Assembly: GCA_945882755.1 (NCBI GenBank)
Contig: CAMCWS010000090.1
Location: 1 to 7,669, forward strand
Direction: 5' to 3'
Length of the DNA: 7,669 nt
Source: Bordetella parapertussis
Lineage (GTDB): Bacteria > Pseudomonadota > Gammaproteobacteria > Burkholderiales > Burkholderiaceae_C
Shown: positions 1 through 6,087 of the stretch, piece by piece
Position numbering within the stretch: the stretch's first letter is position 1
Layout of the letters: every line of letters starts with the position of its first letter
Notes under the pieces: generated by a model
Databases searched by the model: none
Seen by the model: only the letters and a program-made list of their open reading frames with translations
Told to the model about the DNA's origin: nothing
Position numbers and translations under genes: made by a program

Positions 1-475
1 GCTCATCAAGCAACAACAGTTGGGGGTCACCCGCCAATGCACGTGCCAAAGCCAACAACTGCTGCTCGCCGCCCGACAAAGACCCGCCCATGCGGTCCAG
101 CAAGGGCTTCAATCGCGGGAAATTGTCCAGCAAGGTATCAATGTCTTGGGCAGAAGCCCGTCCACGCTTGACCCAACCCATGCGCAAGTTATCAGTCACC
201 GACAGATTGGGAAAGATTTCGCGCCCTTGGGGTACATAGGCCATGCCGACTTTGGCGCGTTGGTTGGGCGCCATGCGGCTGACATCGGTGCCATTGAAAT
301 GGATGCTGCCTTGGGTGGGCAACAAGGCGCCGATGATGCTGCGCAAGAGTGTGGTCTTGCCCATGCCGTTGTGGCCCAAGATGCCCACAGCTTCACCCTG
401 GGCGATATGCAAGTCAATACCATGCAACACGGGAATGCTGCCATAGCCTGCGTGGAGCTTTTGAATGTCGAGCAT
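1..475 (-). CDS. LivF/UrtE-type ABC transporter ATP-binding protein (partial, 3' end beyond window)
   Basis: Second ATPase of an amide/urea/branched-chain amino acid type importer; it would power uptake from the cytoplasmic face of the membrane. The 158 visible residues show Walker A GHNGMGKTT (residues 34-42), a Q-loop in the YVPQGREIF stretch (about 80-88), the ABC signature LSGGEQQ (133-139) and the start of Walker B, LLLLDE (153-158), where the window ends. YVPQGREIFPNLSV is typical of LivF/UrtE proteins. The ATG at 475 lies 14 nt after the stop of the preceding ATPase gene; the purine stretch GAAAGA upstream is only a weak ribosome binding site, so translational coupling is likely. About the last third of the protein is missing. 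The substrate is not readable from this protein; amide is inferred from the neighbouring amidase. Confidence 0.93.
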   Translation of the reverse strand, partial: MLDIQKLHAGYGSIPVLHGIDLHIAQGEAVGILGHNGMGKTTLLRSIIGALLPTQGSIHFNGTDVSRMAPNQRAKVGMAYVPQGREIFPNLSVTDNLRMGWVKRGRASAQDIDTLLDNFPRLKPLLDRMGGSLSGGEQQLLALARALAGDPQLLLLDE

Positions 476-489
476 GCAGGTTCTTTCAG

Positions 490-1212
490 TTAAGCGGCTT
501 TTTTGCCTAAATAAACTTGGCGCACCGTGGGGTTGTTCATGACCGCGTCGGGCAAGTCTTCGGTGAGGATGGCGCCTTGGTGGAACACGGTGACCATCTT
601 GGCGATCATGCGAATGAAGCTCATGTCATGCTCCACCACAATCAAAGCATGGCTTTTGTTGATCTCCAAAATCAAGTCTGCGGTACGCCTTACTTCTTGG
701 TCGCTCATGCCTGCAGCGGGTTCATCCAACAAAATAAGCGAGGGATCAGCGGCAATCACAACGGCCAACTCCACCCATTGGCGTTGACCGTGTGCCAGCA
801 AGCCAGTGGTAGATTTTTGCAAGCTGCTCAAACCCACACGCTCTAGGGTGTCGCGGGTGACTTCCAGCGCTTTGGCCTTGGGGTACACACGGCAAGCGGA
901 CAACCACACGTTTTCCCACACCGACAAACCATTGAACAAACTGGGGACTTGGGTTTTGATGCCGATGCCTAAACGTGCAGGCACATGCGGCTGACAACCG
1001 GTGATGTCTTGACCGCGAAACAGCACTTGGCCGGAAGTGGGTCGAAGTTGACCCGTGAGTTGTTTAAAGAAGGTGCTCTTGCCTGCACCGTTAGGCCCGA
1101 TGATGCAGCGCAACTCACCGTCGCTGAGTTTGAAGTTCACATCGCGTGTGGCATGAACACCACCAAAACGCATATTGAGGTTACGGGTTTCCAGCAGAGG
1201 AACGGTGCTCAT
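490..1212 (-). CDS. LivG/UrtD-type ABC transporter ATP-binding protein
   Basis: First ATPase of the importer, 240 aa, a usual length for LivG/UrtD proteins. Visible motifs are Walker A GPNGAGKST (39-47), Q-loop glutamine Q88 in KTQVPSLF, the signature region LAHGQRQW (139-146), Walker B LILLDEP (159-165) and the H-loop histidine H195 in VVEHD. The signature has HGQ where most ABC proteins have GGQ; urea-transporter UrtD proteins carry a similar SHGQ form, so this points to the urea/amide branch rather than leucine transport. The ATG overlaps the stop of the upstream permease gene by 4 bp (ATGA, 1209-1212), which supports this start and suggests coupled translation. It should pair with the partial ATPase downstream as a heterodimer on the cytoplasmic side. 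Family assignment is firm; substrate is inferred. Confidence 0.95.
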   Translation of the reverse strand: MSTVPLLETRNLNMRFGGVHATRDVNFKLSDGELRCIIGPNGAGKSTFFKQLTGQLRPTSGQVLFRGQDITGCQPHVPARLGIGIKTQVPSLFNGLSVWENVWLSACRVYPKAKALEVTRDTLERVGLSSLQKSTTGLLAHGQRQWVELAVVIAADPSLILLDEPAAGMSDQEVRRTADLILEINKSHALIVVEHDMSFIRMIAKMVTVFHQGAILTEDLPDAVMNNPTVRQVYLGKKAA

Positions 1213-2225
1213 GCCTCTTCTCCCTTGGTGACTTTTTTACCAAAGAGTTTTTGCAGCAGATCGCCCAAACTGGGAATGATGCCTTTGGGAACCAATAAGA
1301 CAAACACCACCAAGATAGCGCCCAAGACCAAGTTGGAGTTGAAGGTTTGCTGTGTACCAATCTGGGTGGTCAACCACTGAATGGCCATGCAACCAATGAT
1401 GGGGCCGACCAAGGTGCCCAAGCCGCCCACGATCACCCACACAATGATTTGTGCTGACTGGCCCAAGCTGAAAATGGTGGGGCTGGTGAAAGAGCCCCAG
1501 TTGGCGAAAAAGCAACCTGCCAAGCCGGCAATGCAACCACCCAATGTGAAAGCAAACAATTTGAAAGCACGTGCGTCAAAGCCGAGCAAGGTAGCCCGTT
1601 GCTCGTTTTCTTTGATGGCCACGATCACATGCCCAATGCGCGAGGAAATCAGCCAACGCAGGCCGCCGTAAATAGCGATCAGGGAAAACGCACTGAGGTA
1701 GAAGAAGGCCAACGGGTCGAGTGTGTCCTCCGGGTTGCCAGGGTAGTTGATGGACGGTATGGACGGTATGCCGTTAAAGCCTCCCAAAGGCGCATTGCCA
1801 ATGCGCCATTCCGGTCCTGCGGTGGAATTGACGGAGTTGAAAAGAATCAAACTCACGGTCAGCGTGATGACACCCATATAGACATCAGACAGGCGGCCAT
1901 AAAACATGAAATAGCCCAGCAACAAAGCAAACAGCCCTGGCAGGGCGATGGCCAAAAGCACCGGCACTGTGCTTTCGCCCATATTAATGACTGACAAGGC
2001 ATAGGTGTAAGCACCCAAGCCAAAGAAGGAGGCTTGACCAAAGCACAAGATGCCCGAGAAGCCCCAAATAAACGCTTGGCTGATGGCCAAGATGGCCATG
2101 ACCACATAGATGGTGATTTGTATCAAGGCAAAGTCATCAACCCATTTAGGAATGGCCAAAGCGGCCATCACCCCAAGCAACATCACCAGCACAGCACTCC
2201 AGGGGGAATCTCGAAAAGCGGTCAC
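1209..2225 (-). CDS. LivM/UrtC-type ABC transporter permease
   Basis: Inner-membrane permease of the amide-type importer, 338 aa with multiple hydrophobic helices (for example about 11-25, 33-52, 88-108, 173-190, 225-240, 258-282 and 300-313). Family hallmarks are the GFSGILCFGQASFFGLGAY segment (55-73), the cytoplasmic AIKENEQRATLLGF loop (203-216), which in this family is the coupling region to the ATPases, and GGLGTLVGPIIG (267-278). The start is GTG at 2225, overlapping the stop of the upstream permease gene by 4 bp (GTGA); the next in-frame Met, residue 15, would cut into the first helix, so GTG is preferred. The periplasmic loop around 153-159 reads IPSIPSI and comes from a 9-bp tandem repeat. 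The C-terminus is charged (KKVTKGEEA). It likely forms a heterodimeric channel with the LivH-type permease. Confidence 0.95.
   Translation of the reverse strand: MTAFRDSPWSAVLVMLLGVMAALAIPKWVDDFALIQITIYVVMAILAISQAFIWGFSGILCFGQASFFGLGAYTYALSVINMGESTVPVLLAIALPGLFALLLGYFMFYGRLSDVYMGVITLTVSLILFNSVNSTAGPEWRIGNAPLGGFNGIPSIPSINYPGNPEDTLDPLAFFYLSAFSLIAIYGGLRWLISSRIGHVIVAIKENEQRATLLGFDARAFKLFAFTLGGCIAGLAGCFFANWGSFTSPTIFSLGQSAQIIVWVIVGGLGTLVGPIIGCMAIQWLTTQIGTQQTFNSNLVLGAILVVFVLLVPKGIIPSLGDLLQKLFGKKVTKGEEA
1750..1770. repeat. 9-bp tandem repeat inside the LivM/UrtC-type permease gene
   Basis: The unit ATGGACGGT occurs twice back to back (1750-1758 and 1759-1767), followed by the first three bases of a third copy. 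On the coding strand it encodes the repeated IPS of NGIPSIPSIN, in a predicted periplasmic loop. The period is a multiple of three, so the reading frame is kept. It looks like a small in-frame slippage duplication. Confidence 0.85.
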
Positions 2226-3088
2226 AACGATCCTTTGAAAAAGCGTCCAGTGATACCTTGGGGCAACATGCGCAGCATCACCACGGCAGCGATGAAGAGT
2301 GCCACTTCACCAAACACTGGCGTGGTGATGAAGGTAGCCAATTGGTTGATGAGGCCAAACAAAGCAGAGGCGGATGCTGTACCTGCCAAAATTGAGCTAC
2401 CACCGCCAATCACGGTAATAAAGGCCTTGGCAATGAAAGATGCGCCCATGGTCGGCACCACACCCGAGACAGGCGCCAACAAACCACCCGCCAAGCCCGA
2501 CAAAGCCGCGCCAACAGCAAAAGTGATGGAGTAAACACGCGTGGGACTGATGCCCAACACATCGGCCATGGCAGGGTTTTGCATGGTGCCGCGTGCAATC
2601 AAGCCCCAGTCAGTGCTGCGCAAGACCCAACGTATCGCAAACAACAACAGCACCGCAATGACAATCAAAGCCATGGTGTAAAAACTCACCGAATAAGCAC
2701 CCATAGAGAAATTGCCCTCAGGGGTGGAGACGCCCGAGGTGGTGTTTCCAATGAAAGAAGTCACCAAACCCACGCACAAAAGCGATAAGCCCCAAGTGGC
2801 CAACATGGTGTCAACCATGCGCCCGTACAGGTGACGAATGATGAGCCGTTCGACCACGATGCCAAACAGCCCCACACAAATAGGTGCAACCACCAGCATG
2901 GCAATCCAAATATTGATGCCTGCCTTGGTCGCAAAAATAGCGCTGTAAGCGCCCAACATCAAAAACTCGCCGTGCGCCAAATTGATGACGCGCATCATGC
3001 CAAAAATCACCGCTAACCCTGCTGAAATAATCACCAGGGTGGCGATGGCGTACAGGACCTGTACGGAAACAATCAGTGCCAGATCCAT
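2222..3088 (-). CDS. LivH/UrtB-type ABC transporter permease
   Basis: First inner-membrane permease of the importer, 288 aa, normal LivH length. Hydrophobic helices fill most of the protein (about 8-30, 40-56, 60-79, 95-114, 136-153, 185-206, 217-250 and 258-273). Hallmarks are the INLAHGEFLMLGAY segment (35-48) and the cytoplasmic ARGTMQNPAMADVLGIS loop (165-181), which in this family contacts the ATPase subunits. The ATG at 3088 has a good ribosome binding site, AGAAGG at 3094-3099, 5 nt upstream. A 42-bp gap separates it from the binding protein gene, with no convincing terminator seen. The gene ends in a 4-bp overlap with the next permease gene. Full-length urea UrtB proteins are often longer than LivH; this one has no extra N-terminal domain. 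Confidence 0.95.
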   Translation of the reverse strand: MDLALIVSVQVLYAIATLVIISAGLAVIFGMMRVINLAHGEFLMLGAYSAIFATKAGINIWIAMLVVAPICVGLFGIVVERLIIRHLYGRMVDTMLATWGLSLLCVGLVTSFIGNTTSGVSTPEGNFSMGAYSVSFYTMALIVIAVLLLFAIRWVLRSTDWGLIARGTMQNPAMADVLGISPTRVYSITFAVGAALSGLAGGLLAPVSGVVPTMGASFIAKAFITVIGGGSSILAGTASASALFGLINQLATFITTPVFGEVALFIAAVVMLRMLPQGITGRFFKGSL

Positions 3089-3130
3089 GTACGCCTTCTC
3101 TCTTTCAATCTATCAAACAAGCAACCGTGC

Positions 3131-4357
3131 TTAAACCTTGATCACGTACTGCTGGTTGTCAGTAGGTTTTTTCTTGAGGTTGCACACAGCGCTGGTATCT
3201 GAAGGCGCTTGCTGGGCAAATGTTTGCAGAATGTCGAGCTTTTTGTTTTTCACTTCGGCCAAGCTCACATCCAAAATACAGTGGTGTGAAGCACCGTCCA
3301 CAGTGACCTTGCCGCTGGGGGCGTTGATGCTGATGCCACTCTCGAGTGCTTCGATCACTTTCATGCGGTCGATGCTGCCAGCTTTCTTGACAGCTTCTGC
3401 CCACAGCTTGAAGCCTTGGTAAGTGCCCATGGCCAACTCGGTGACGTTGGGATAGTCAGCGCCAAAGCGTTTACGGAAAGCAGCCAAGAAGGTTTTGTTT
3501 TCGGGTGTAGCGATTTTTTCGAAGTAGTTGTAAGACAAGACCATGCCGTTGCACTCTTCAGGCGCCAACACGACTTGCTCGTTACCCACAGAGAAGGTAG
3601 AAGAGGCCATGGGGATCTTCTTCAACATACCCGCTGCGCCCCATTGGCGATAGAAGGACATGTGTGCGCCACCGACCAAAGCAGACACAACGAAGTCGGG
3701 CTTGGCTGCTTCGATTTTGGCGATGGTGGGACCAAAGTTGGTCACATCCAAGGGGAAGAATTCGATGGCTTGAACGCTTCCGCCGCCTTCAGTGACGTAC
3801 TTCTTGACCCACTGTGAAGTGATTTGGCCGTAGTTGTAGTCAGCTGCAATGATGTAAACCTTCTTGCCCCATTTTTTCATGGAGTAAGGAATCAGTTTTT
3901 GCACTGTCTGGGCTGGTGTCACACCAGTACAGAATGTGTTGCGATCGCAAACGCCGCCTTCGTACTGCGTGTTGTAAAAGTACAGTGTTTTGTTCTTGGT
4001 CAGTACGGGACGAATCACTTCGCGTGATGCGGACGTAATGCCACCATGCACCATGGCAACCTTGTCTTTCAATGCAGCCATTTGGGCGTACTCGGTGTAC
4101 TTTTGCATATTGGACTGTGAGTCATAGTTGATCAAAGCCACTTTTTTGCCCAGCAAACCGCCAGCAGCGTTTTGCTCTTCGACGGCCAAGGTCAAGGCGT
4201 CGACCATGGGTTTGCCGTAAATGTCCAAGCCACCGGATAAATCGTGGATGCTGCCCACTTTGATGTCGTCAGCGGCCAAGGCCGAACTGCCATACATGCC
4301 AGCGGTGCCAGCTGCAATGCCACCAGCGGTGGTTTGAATAAACTTTCTGCGGTCCAT
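3131..4357 (-). CDS. Periplasmic amide/urea-type substrate-binding protein of the ABC importer
   Basis: Periplasmic receptor of the importer, 408 aa, of the type-I periplasmic-binding fold in the UrtA / FmdD (formamide) / AmiC group. The N-terminus DRRKFIQ (2-8) followed by a small-residue hydrophobic stretch and ALA-A (26-29) is a Tat-type signal peptide, so export in folded form is likely. The mature part has VGSIHDLSG (34-42), the ligand-side segment YNTQYEGG (128-135), ADYNYGQ (172-178) and the C-terminal INAPSGKVTVDG (344-355), all with counterparts in AmiC and UrtA. Cys137 and Cys143 could form a disulfide. The same frame stays open up to 4555, inside the amidase gene, but the ATG at 4357 has a strong ribosome binding site and starts exactly at the signal peptide. 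It follows the amidase by 77 bp, which supports an amide ligand; urea or a short amino acid cannot be excluded. Confidence 0.93.
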   Translation of the reverse strand: MDRRKFIQTTAGGIAAGTAGMYGSSALAADDIKVGSIHDLSGGLDIYGKPMVDALTLAVEEQNAAGGLLGKKVALINYDSQSNMQKYTEYAQMAALKDKVAMVHGGITSASREVIRPVLTKNKTLYFYNTQYEGGVCDRNTFCTGVTPAQTVQKLIPYSMKKWGKKVYIIAADYNYGQITSQWVKKYVTEGGGSVQAIEFFPLDVTNFGPTIAKIEAAKPDFVVSALVGGAHMSFYRQWGAAGMLKKIPMASSTFSVGNEQVVLAPEECNGMVLSYNYFEKIATPENKTFLAAFRKRFGADYPNVTELAMGTYQGFKLWAEAVKKAGSIDRMKVIEALESGISINAPSGKVTVDGASHHCILDVSLAEVKNKKLDILQTFAQQAPSDTSAVCNLKKKPTDNQQYVIKV

Positions 4358-4363
4358 GTTGTG

Positions 4364-4371
4364 CTCCTCTT
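4364..4371 (-). promoter_or_regulatory. Ribosome binding site deciding the start of the binding protein gene
   Basis: On the minus strand these bases read AAGAGGAG, a near-consensus Shine-Dalgarno sequence, 6 nt before the ATG at 4357. It fixes the start at the signal peptide rather than at upstream in-frame Met codons that lie within the amidase gene. Confidence 0.85.
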
Positions 4372-4434
4372 GTGTGTTGAAAAAACTAACGCTTACCAGT
4401 TGAGGCCCCCTTTTCAGCGGACCCCTGACTGTAC

Positions 4435-5952
4435 TTACATTTTTTTCCAGTCGCCCAATTGCTCGAATGCATAAGCACCACGGTAAATAGTGCCCTCGTC
4501 CCAATGTTTGCCAATCAGCATCATGCCTACGGGCAAACCGTCCACCATGCCGCATGGCACCGACATGGCTGGATGGCCAGTGACGTCAAATGGGCAAGTG
4601 TTGGCTAGCATCTCAAACGCACGCTGCACCACTTCTTCCACTTCAGCGCCAGGCTTGGGCAGGGGGGTAGCAGTCAATGCCACGGTGGGCATGAGAAGCA
4701 AATCGTATTTCGCAAAAGCATCGTCATAGGCTTTGCGCAGCTGACGCGACAGGTTTTGAGCCTTAGCGTAGTAATGGCCACGGTAGTGTTGGATGAAATA
4801 TTCGCCCAAAACCATGGTGAGTTTGAGTGTTTCAGACAACTCGTCGGCACGAGCCTTCCAACCGGCGTGGAAGTCAACCATGCTAGTGACATACAAGCCT
4901 TTCCAATTGAAGCCGTGGCCGTTGTCTTTCATCATTTGCTGTGTGGCACCTTCGGCAGCGATGGGCAACCAAATGGCGGGGCCCACCAAGTGCATGGGAA
5001 TGGAAACTTCTTCCACGGTAGCGCCAGCTTTGGCCAGAGCAGCCGCAGCAGCTTTGACTTTGGCGTCTGAAGCAGCCATAGAGTTGGGCCATCCGAAACC
5101 TTCTTTGACCACACCGATGCGCAAGCCTTTGATGCCTTGCTTCATGATTTCAGAATAGTTTTTGGAATGTTGCTCAGCGTATTGGCGGGGGTCGAGTCCA
5201 TCAGGACCCGCAATGACTTCGAGCATGACCGCGTTGTCGGTGACGTTGCGTGTCATGGGACCCGTATGGTCGATGGTGAGTTCAATCGGCATCACACCGG
5301 TGTAAGGCACCAAACCGTGGGTGGCTTTCATACCATACACGCCGCAGTAAGCCGCAGGCATGCGAATGGAGCCGCCTTGGTCGCCCCCGATCGCCAAGTC
5401 GACTTCACCAGCGGCCAACAACGCCGCGCTGCCAGAAGAGGAGCCACCCGCAGAGTAACCGTGTTTGTGGGGATTGTGTACAGGGCCGGTGGAGCTGGTG
5501 TGCGAGCCGCCGGAGAAACAGAAATATTCACACACCGACTTGCCCACCACGGTGGCACCAGCATCCAACAAGCGGGTAACTACGGTGGCATCGATATTGG
5601 GCATATAGCCTTCCAAGGTGGAAGCACCATTCATCATGGGCACACCCGCCACGCATACGTTGTCTTTCAACACCACGGTCTTGCCCGCCAATTTGCCAGA
5701 CGCCGCACCCTTGATGGTGGACTTCACATACCAAGCGCCGTATTTATTGTCTTCAGGCGCTGGAAAAGTGCCGGGCGTGCGTGGGTACTTCACTTCAGGG
5801 ACATAGTCGGGCAAGGCGTCAACGATGTCATAGGCGTCAAAGTTGCCTTGCAACAAAGTGTTGTAAGTCTCTGCCTGCTCCTCGGAGAGGTGAATCCCCA
5901 AGCTGTAGGCGACTTCTTGCAACTGATCGAGGGTAGGACGTTTGACAGCCAT
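4435..5952 (-). CDS. Amidase-signature family amidase (nitrile-pathway aliphatic/aromatic amidase type)
   Basis: Cytoplasmic amidase (EC 3.5.1.4 type), 505 aa, expected to hydrolyse R-CONH2 to the carboxylate and ammonia. The amidase-signature core is intact: catalytic Lys96 in VVLKDN, the cis-Ser171 in AGGSSSGSAA, and the nucleophile Ser195 in GGDQGGSIRMPA, with Asp191 just before. These residue numbers are, from memory, those reported for Rhodococcus nitrile-pathway amidases (strains J1 and N-771), so the N-terminal about 90-residue helical extension of that subgroup is also present. No signal peptide or membrane segment is seen. The ATG at 5952 has a consensus ribosome binding site, AGGAGA (5958-5963), 5 nt upstream. 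Downstream in the same direction lie all five importer genes, so the enzyme probably works on imported amides. GatA, the tRNA amidotransferase subunit, is excluded by the lack of gatB/gatC neighbours and by this subgroup's N-terminal extension. Exact substrate range is unknown. Confidence 0.93.
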   Translation of the reverse strand: MAVKRPTLDQLQEVAYSLGIHLSEEQAETYNTLLQGNFDAYDIVDALPDYVPEVKYPRTPGTFPAPEDNKYGAWYVKSTIKGAASGKLAGKTVVLKDNVCVAGVPMMNGASTLEGYMPNIDATVVTRLLDAGATVVGKSVCEYFCFSGGSHTSSTGPVHNPHKHGYSAGGSSSGSAALLAAGEVDLAIGGDQGGSIRMPAAYCGVYGMKATHGLVPYTGVMPIELTIDHTGPMTRNVTDNAVMLEVIAGPDGLDPRQYAEQHSKNYSEIMKQGIKGLRIGVVKEGFGWPNSMAASDAKVKAAAAALAKAGATVEEVSIPMHLVGPAIWLPIAAEGATQQMMKDNGHGFNWKGLYVTSMVDFHAGWKARADELSETLKLTMVLGEYFIQHYRGHYYAKAQNLSRQLRKAYDDAFAKYDLLLMPTVALTATPLPKPGAEVEEVVQRAFEMLANTCPFDVTGHPAMSVPCGMVDGLPVGMMLIGKHWDEGTIYRGAYAFEQLGDWKKM

Positions 5953-6000
5953 GCGTATCTCCTAAGGTGTTGTTAAATCGATGTCAGAGTGTTTCATCAA

Positions 6001-6027
6001 AAATAAATTGCGTCAATGAATTTATTT
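6001..6027. repeat. Perfect inverted repeat, 9-bp arms, candidate operator
   Basis: AAATAAATT (6001-6009) and AATTTATTT (6019-6027) are exact inverted copies separated by 9 bp, with centres 18 bp apart, so both arms would face the same side of the helix. It sits 49 to 75 bp upstream of the amidase start codon and overlaps promoter-like elements. A dimeric repressor or activator site is plausible. An all-A/T palindrome can also arise by chance in AT-rich sequence. Confidence 0.55.
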
Positions 6028-6047
6028 GCTTTGGAAAATAAAAACAA
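6019..6047 (-). promoter_or_regulatory. Candidate sigma70-type promoter for the amidase-importer operon
   Basis: On the minus strand TTGTTT (6042-6047) and TAAATT (6019-6024) are separated by 17 bp; they match the -35 and -10 consensus at 3 and 4 of 6 bases. The -10 lies in one arm of the inverted repeat. An alternative -35, TTGACG (6011-6016), is better but lacks a good -10 at 16-18 bp. Both are weak, as expected of a promoter that needs an activator or is tightly repressed. Confidence 0.3.
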
Positions 6048-6087
6048 AGGGTTTTCACGGATCTGATCAATCACTTTCAAAGAAAAA

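Larger units (their letters stand above)
5953..6087. other. AT-rich intergenic regulatory region upstream of the amidase
   Basis: This 135-bp gap between the AmiC-like gene and the amidase gene is clearly richer in A and T than the coding sequence around it. It carries the amidase ribosome binding site, a perfect 9+9 inverted repeat (6001-6027) and weak sigma70-like elements. No GC-rich stem followed by a T-run is seen, so neither a clear terminator for the AmiC-like gene nor an AmiR-type antitermination leader is evident. Read-through from the AmiC-like gene is therefore possible. Confidence 0.7.

Noticed and set aside
20..493. 157-codon open frame on the plus strand at the left edge
   Set aside because: It lies opposite the ATPase gene, which has intact Walker A, signature and Walker B motifs; the opposite translation shows no family features.
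1..4357. Straight assignment of the importer as a urea transporter (urtABCDE)
   Set aside because: The overall order and the UrtD-like signature fit, but the adjacent gene is an amidase and no urease genes are present in the window; amide is the better-supported ligand, so gene symbols were left empty.
4358..4434. Possible hairpin in the amidase-binding protein gap
   Set aside because: Only three-to-four-base pairings could be drawn around the G-rich stretch; not enough to call an attenuator or processing site.
4358..4555. Upstream extension of the binding protein frame into the amidase gene
   Set aside because: The extension would overlap the amidase coding end and bury the Tat signal peptide; the strong ribosome binding site at 4364-4371 fixes the start at 4357.
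5137..5976. 279-codon open frame on the plus strand opposite the amidase
   Set aside because: It is fully antisense to a well-supported amidase. Its translation is rich in His, Arg and Gly with no recognisable motif, and the open frame follows from the codon usage of the real gene.
6001..6027. Inverted repeat as a rho-independent terminator of the AmiC-like gene
   Set aside because: The stem would be entirely A-T with a 9-base loop, so it is weak, and no clean U-run follows. An operator role fits better.
5953..6087. AmiR/ANTAR-type antitermination leader before the amidase
   Set aside because: No pair of hairpins with a terminator T-run could be found by eye, and no amiR-like gene is in the window.
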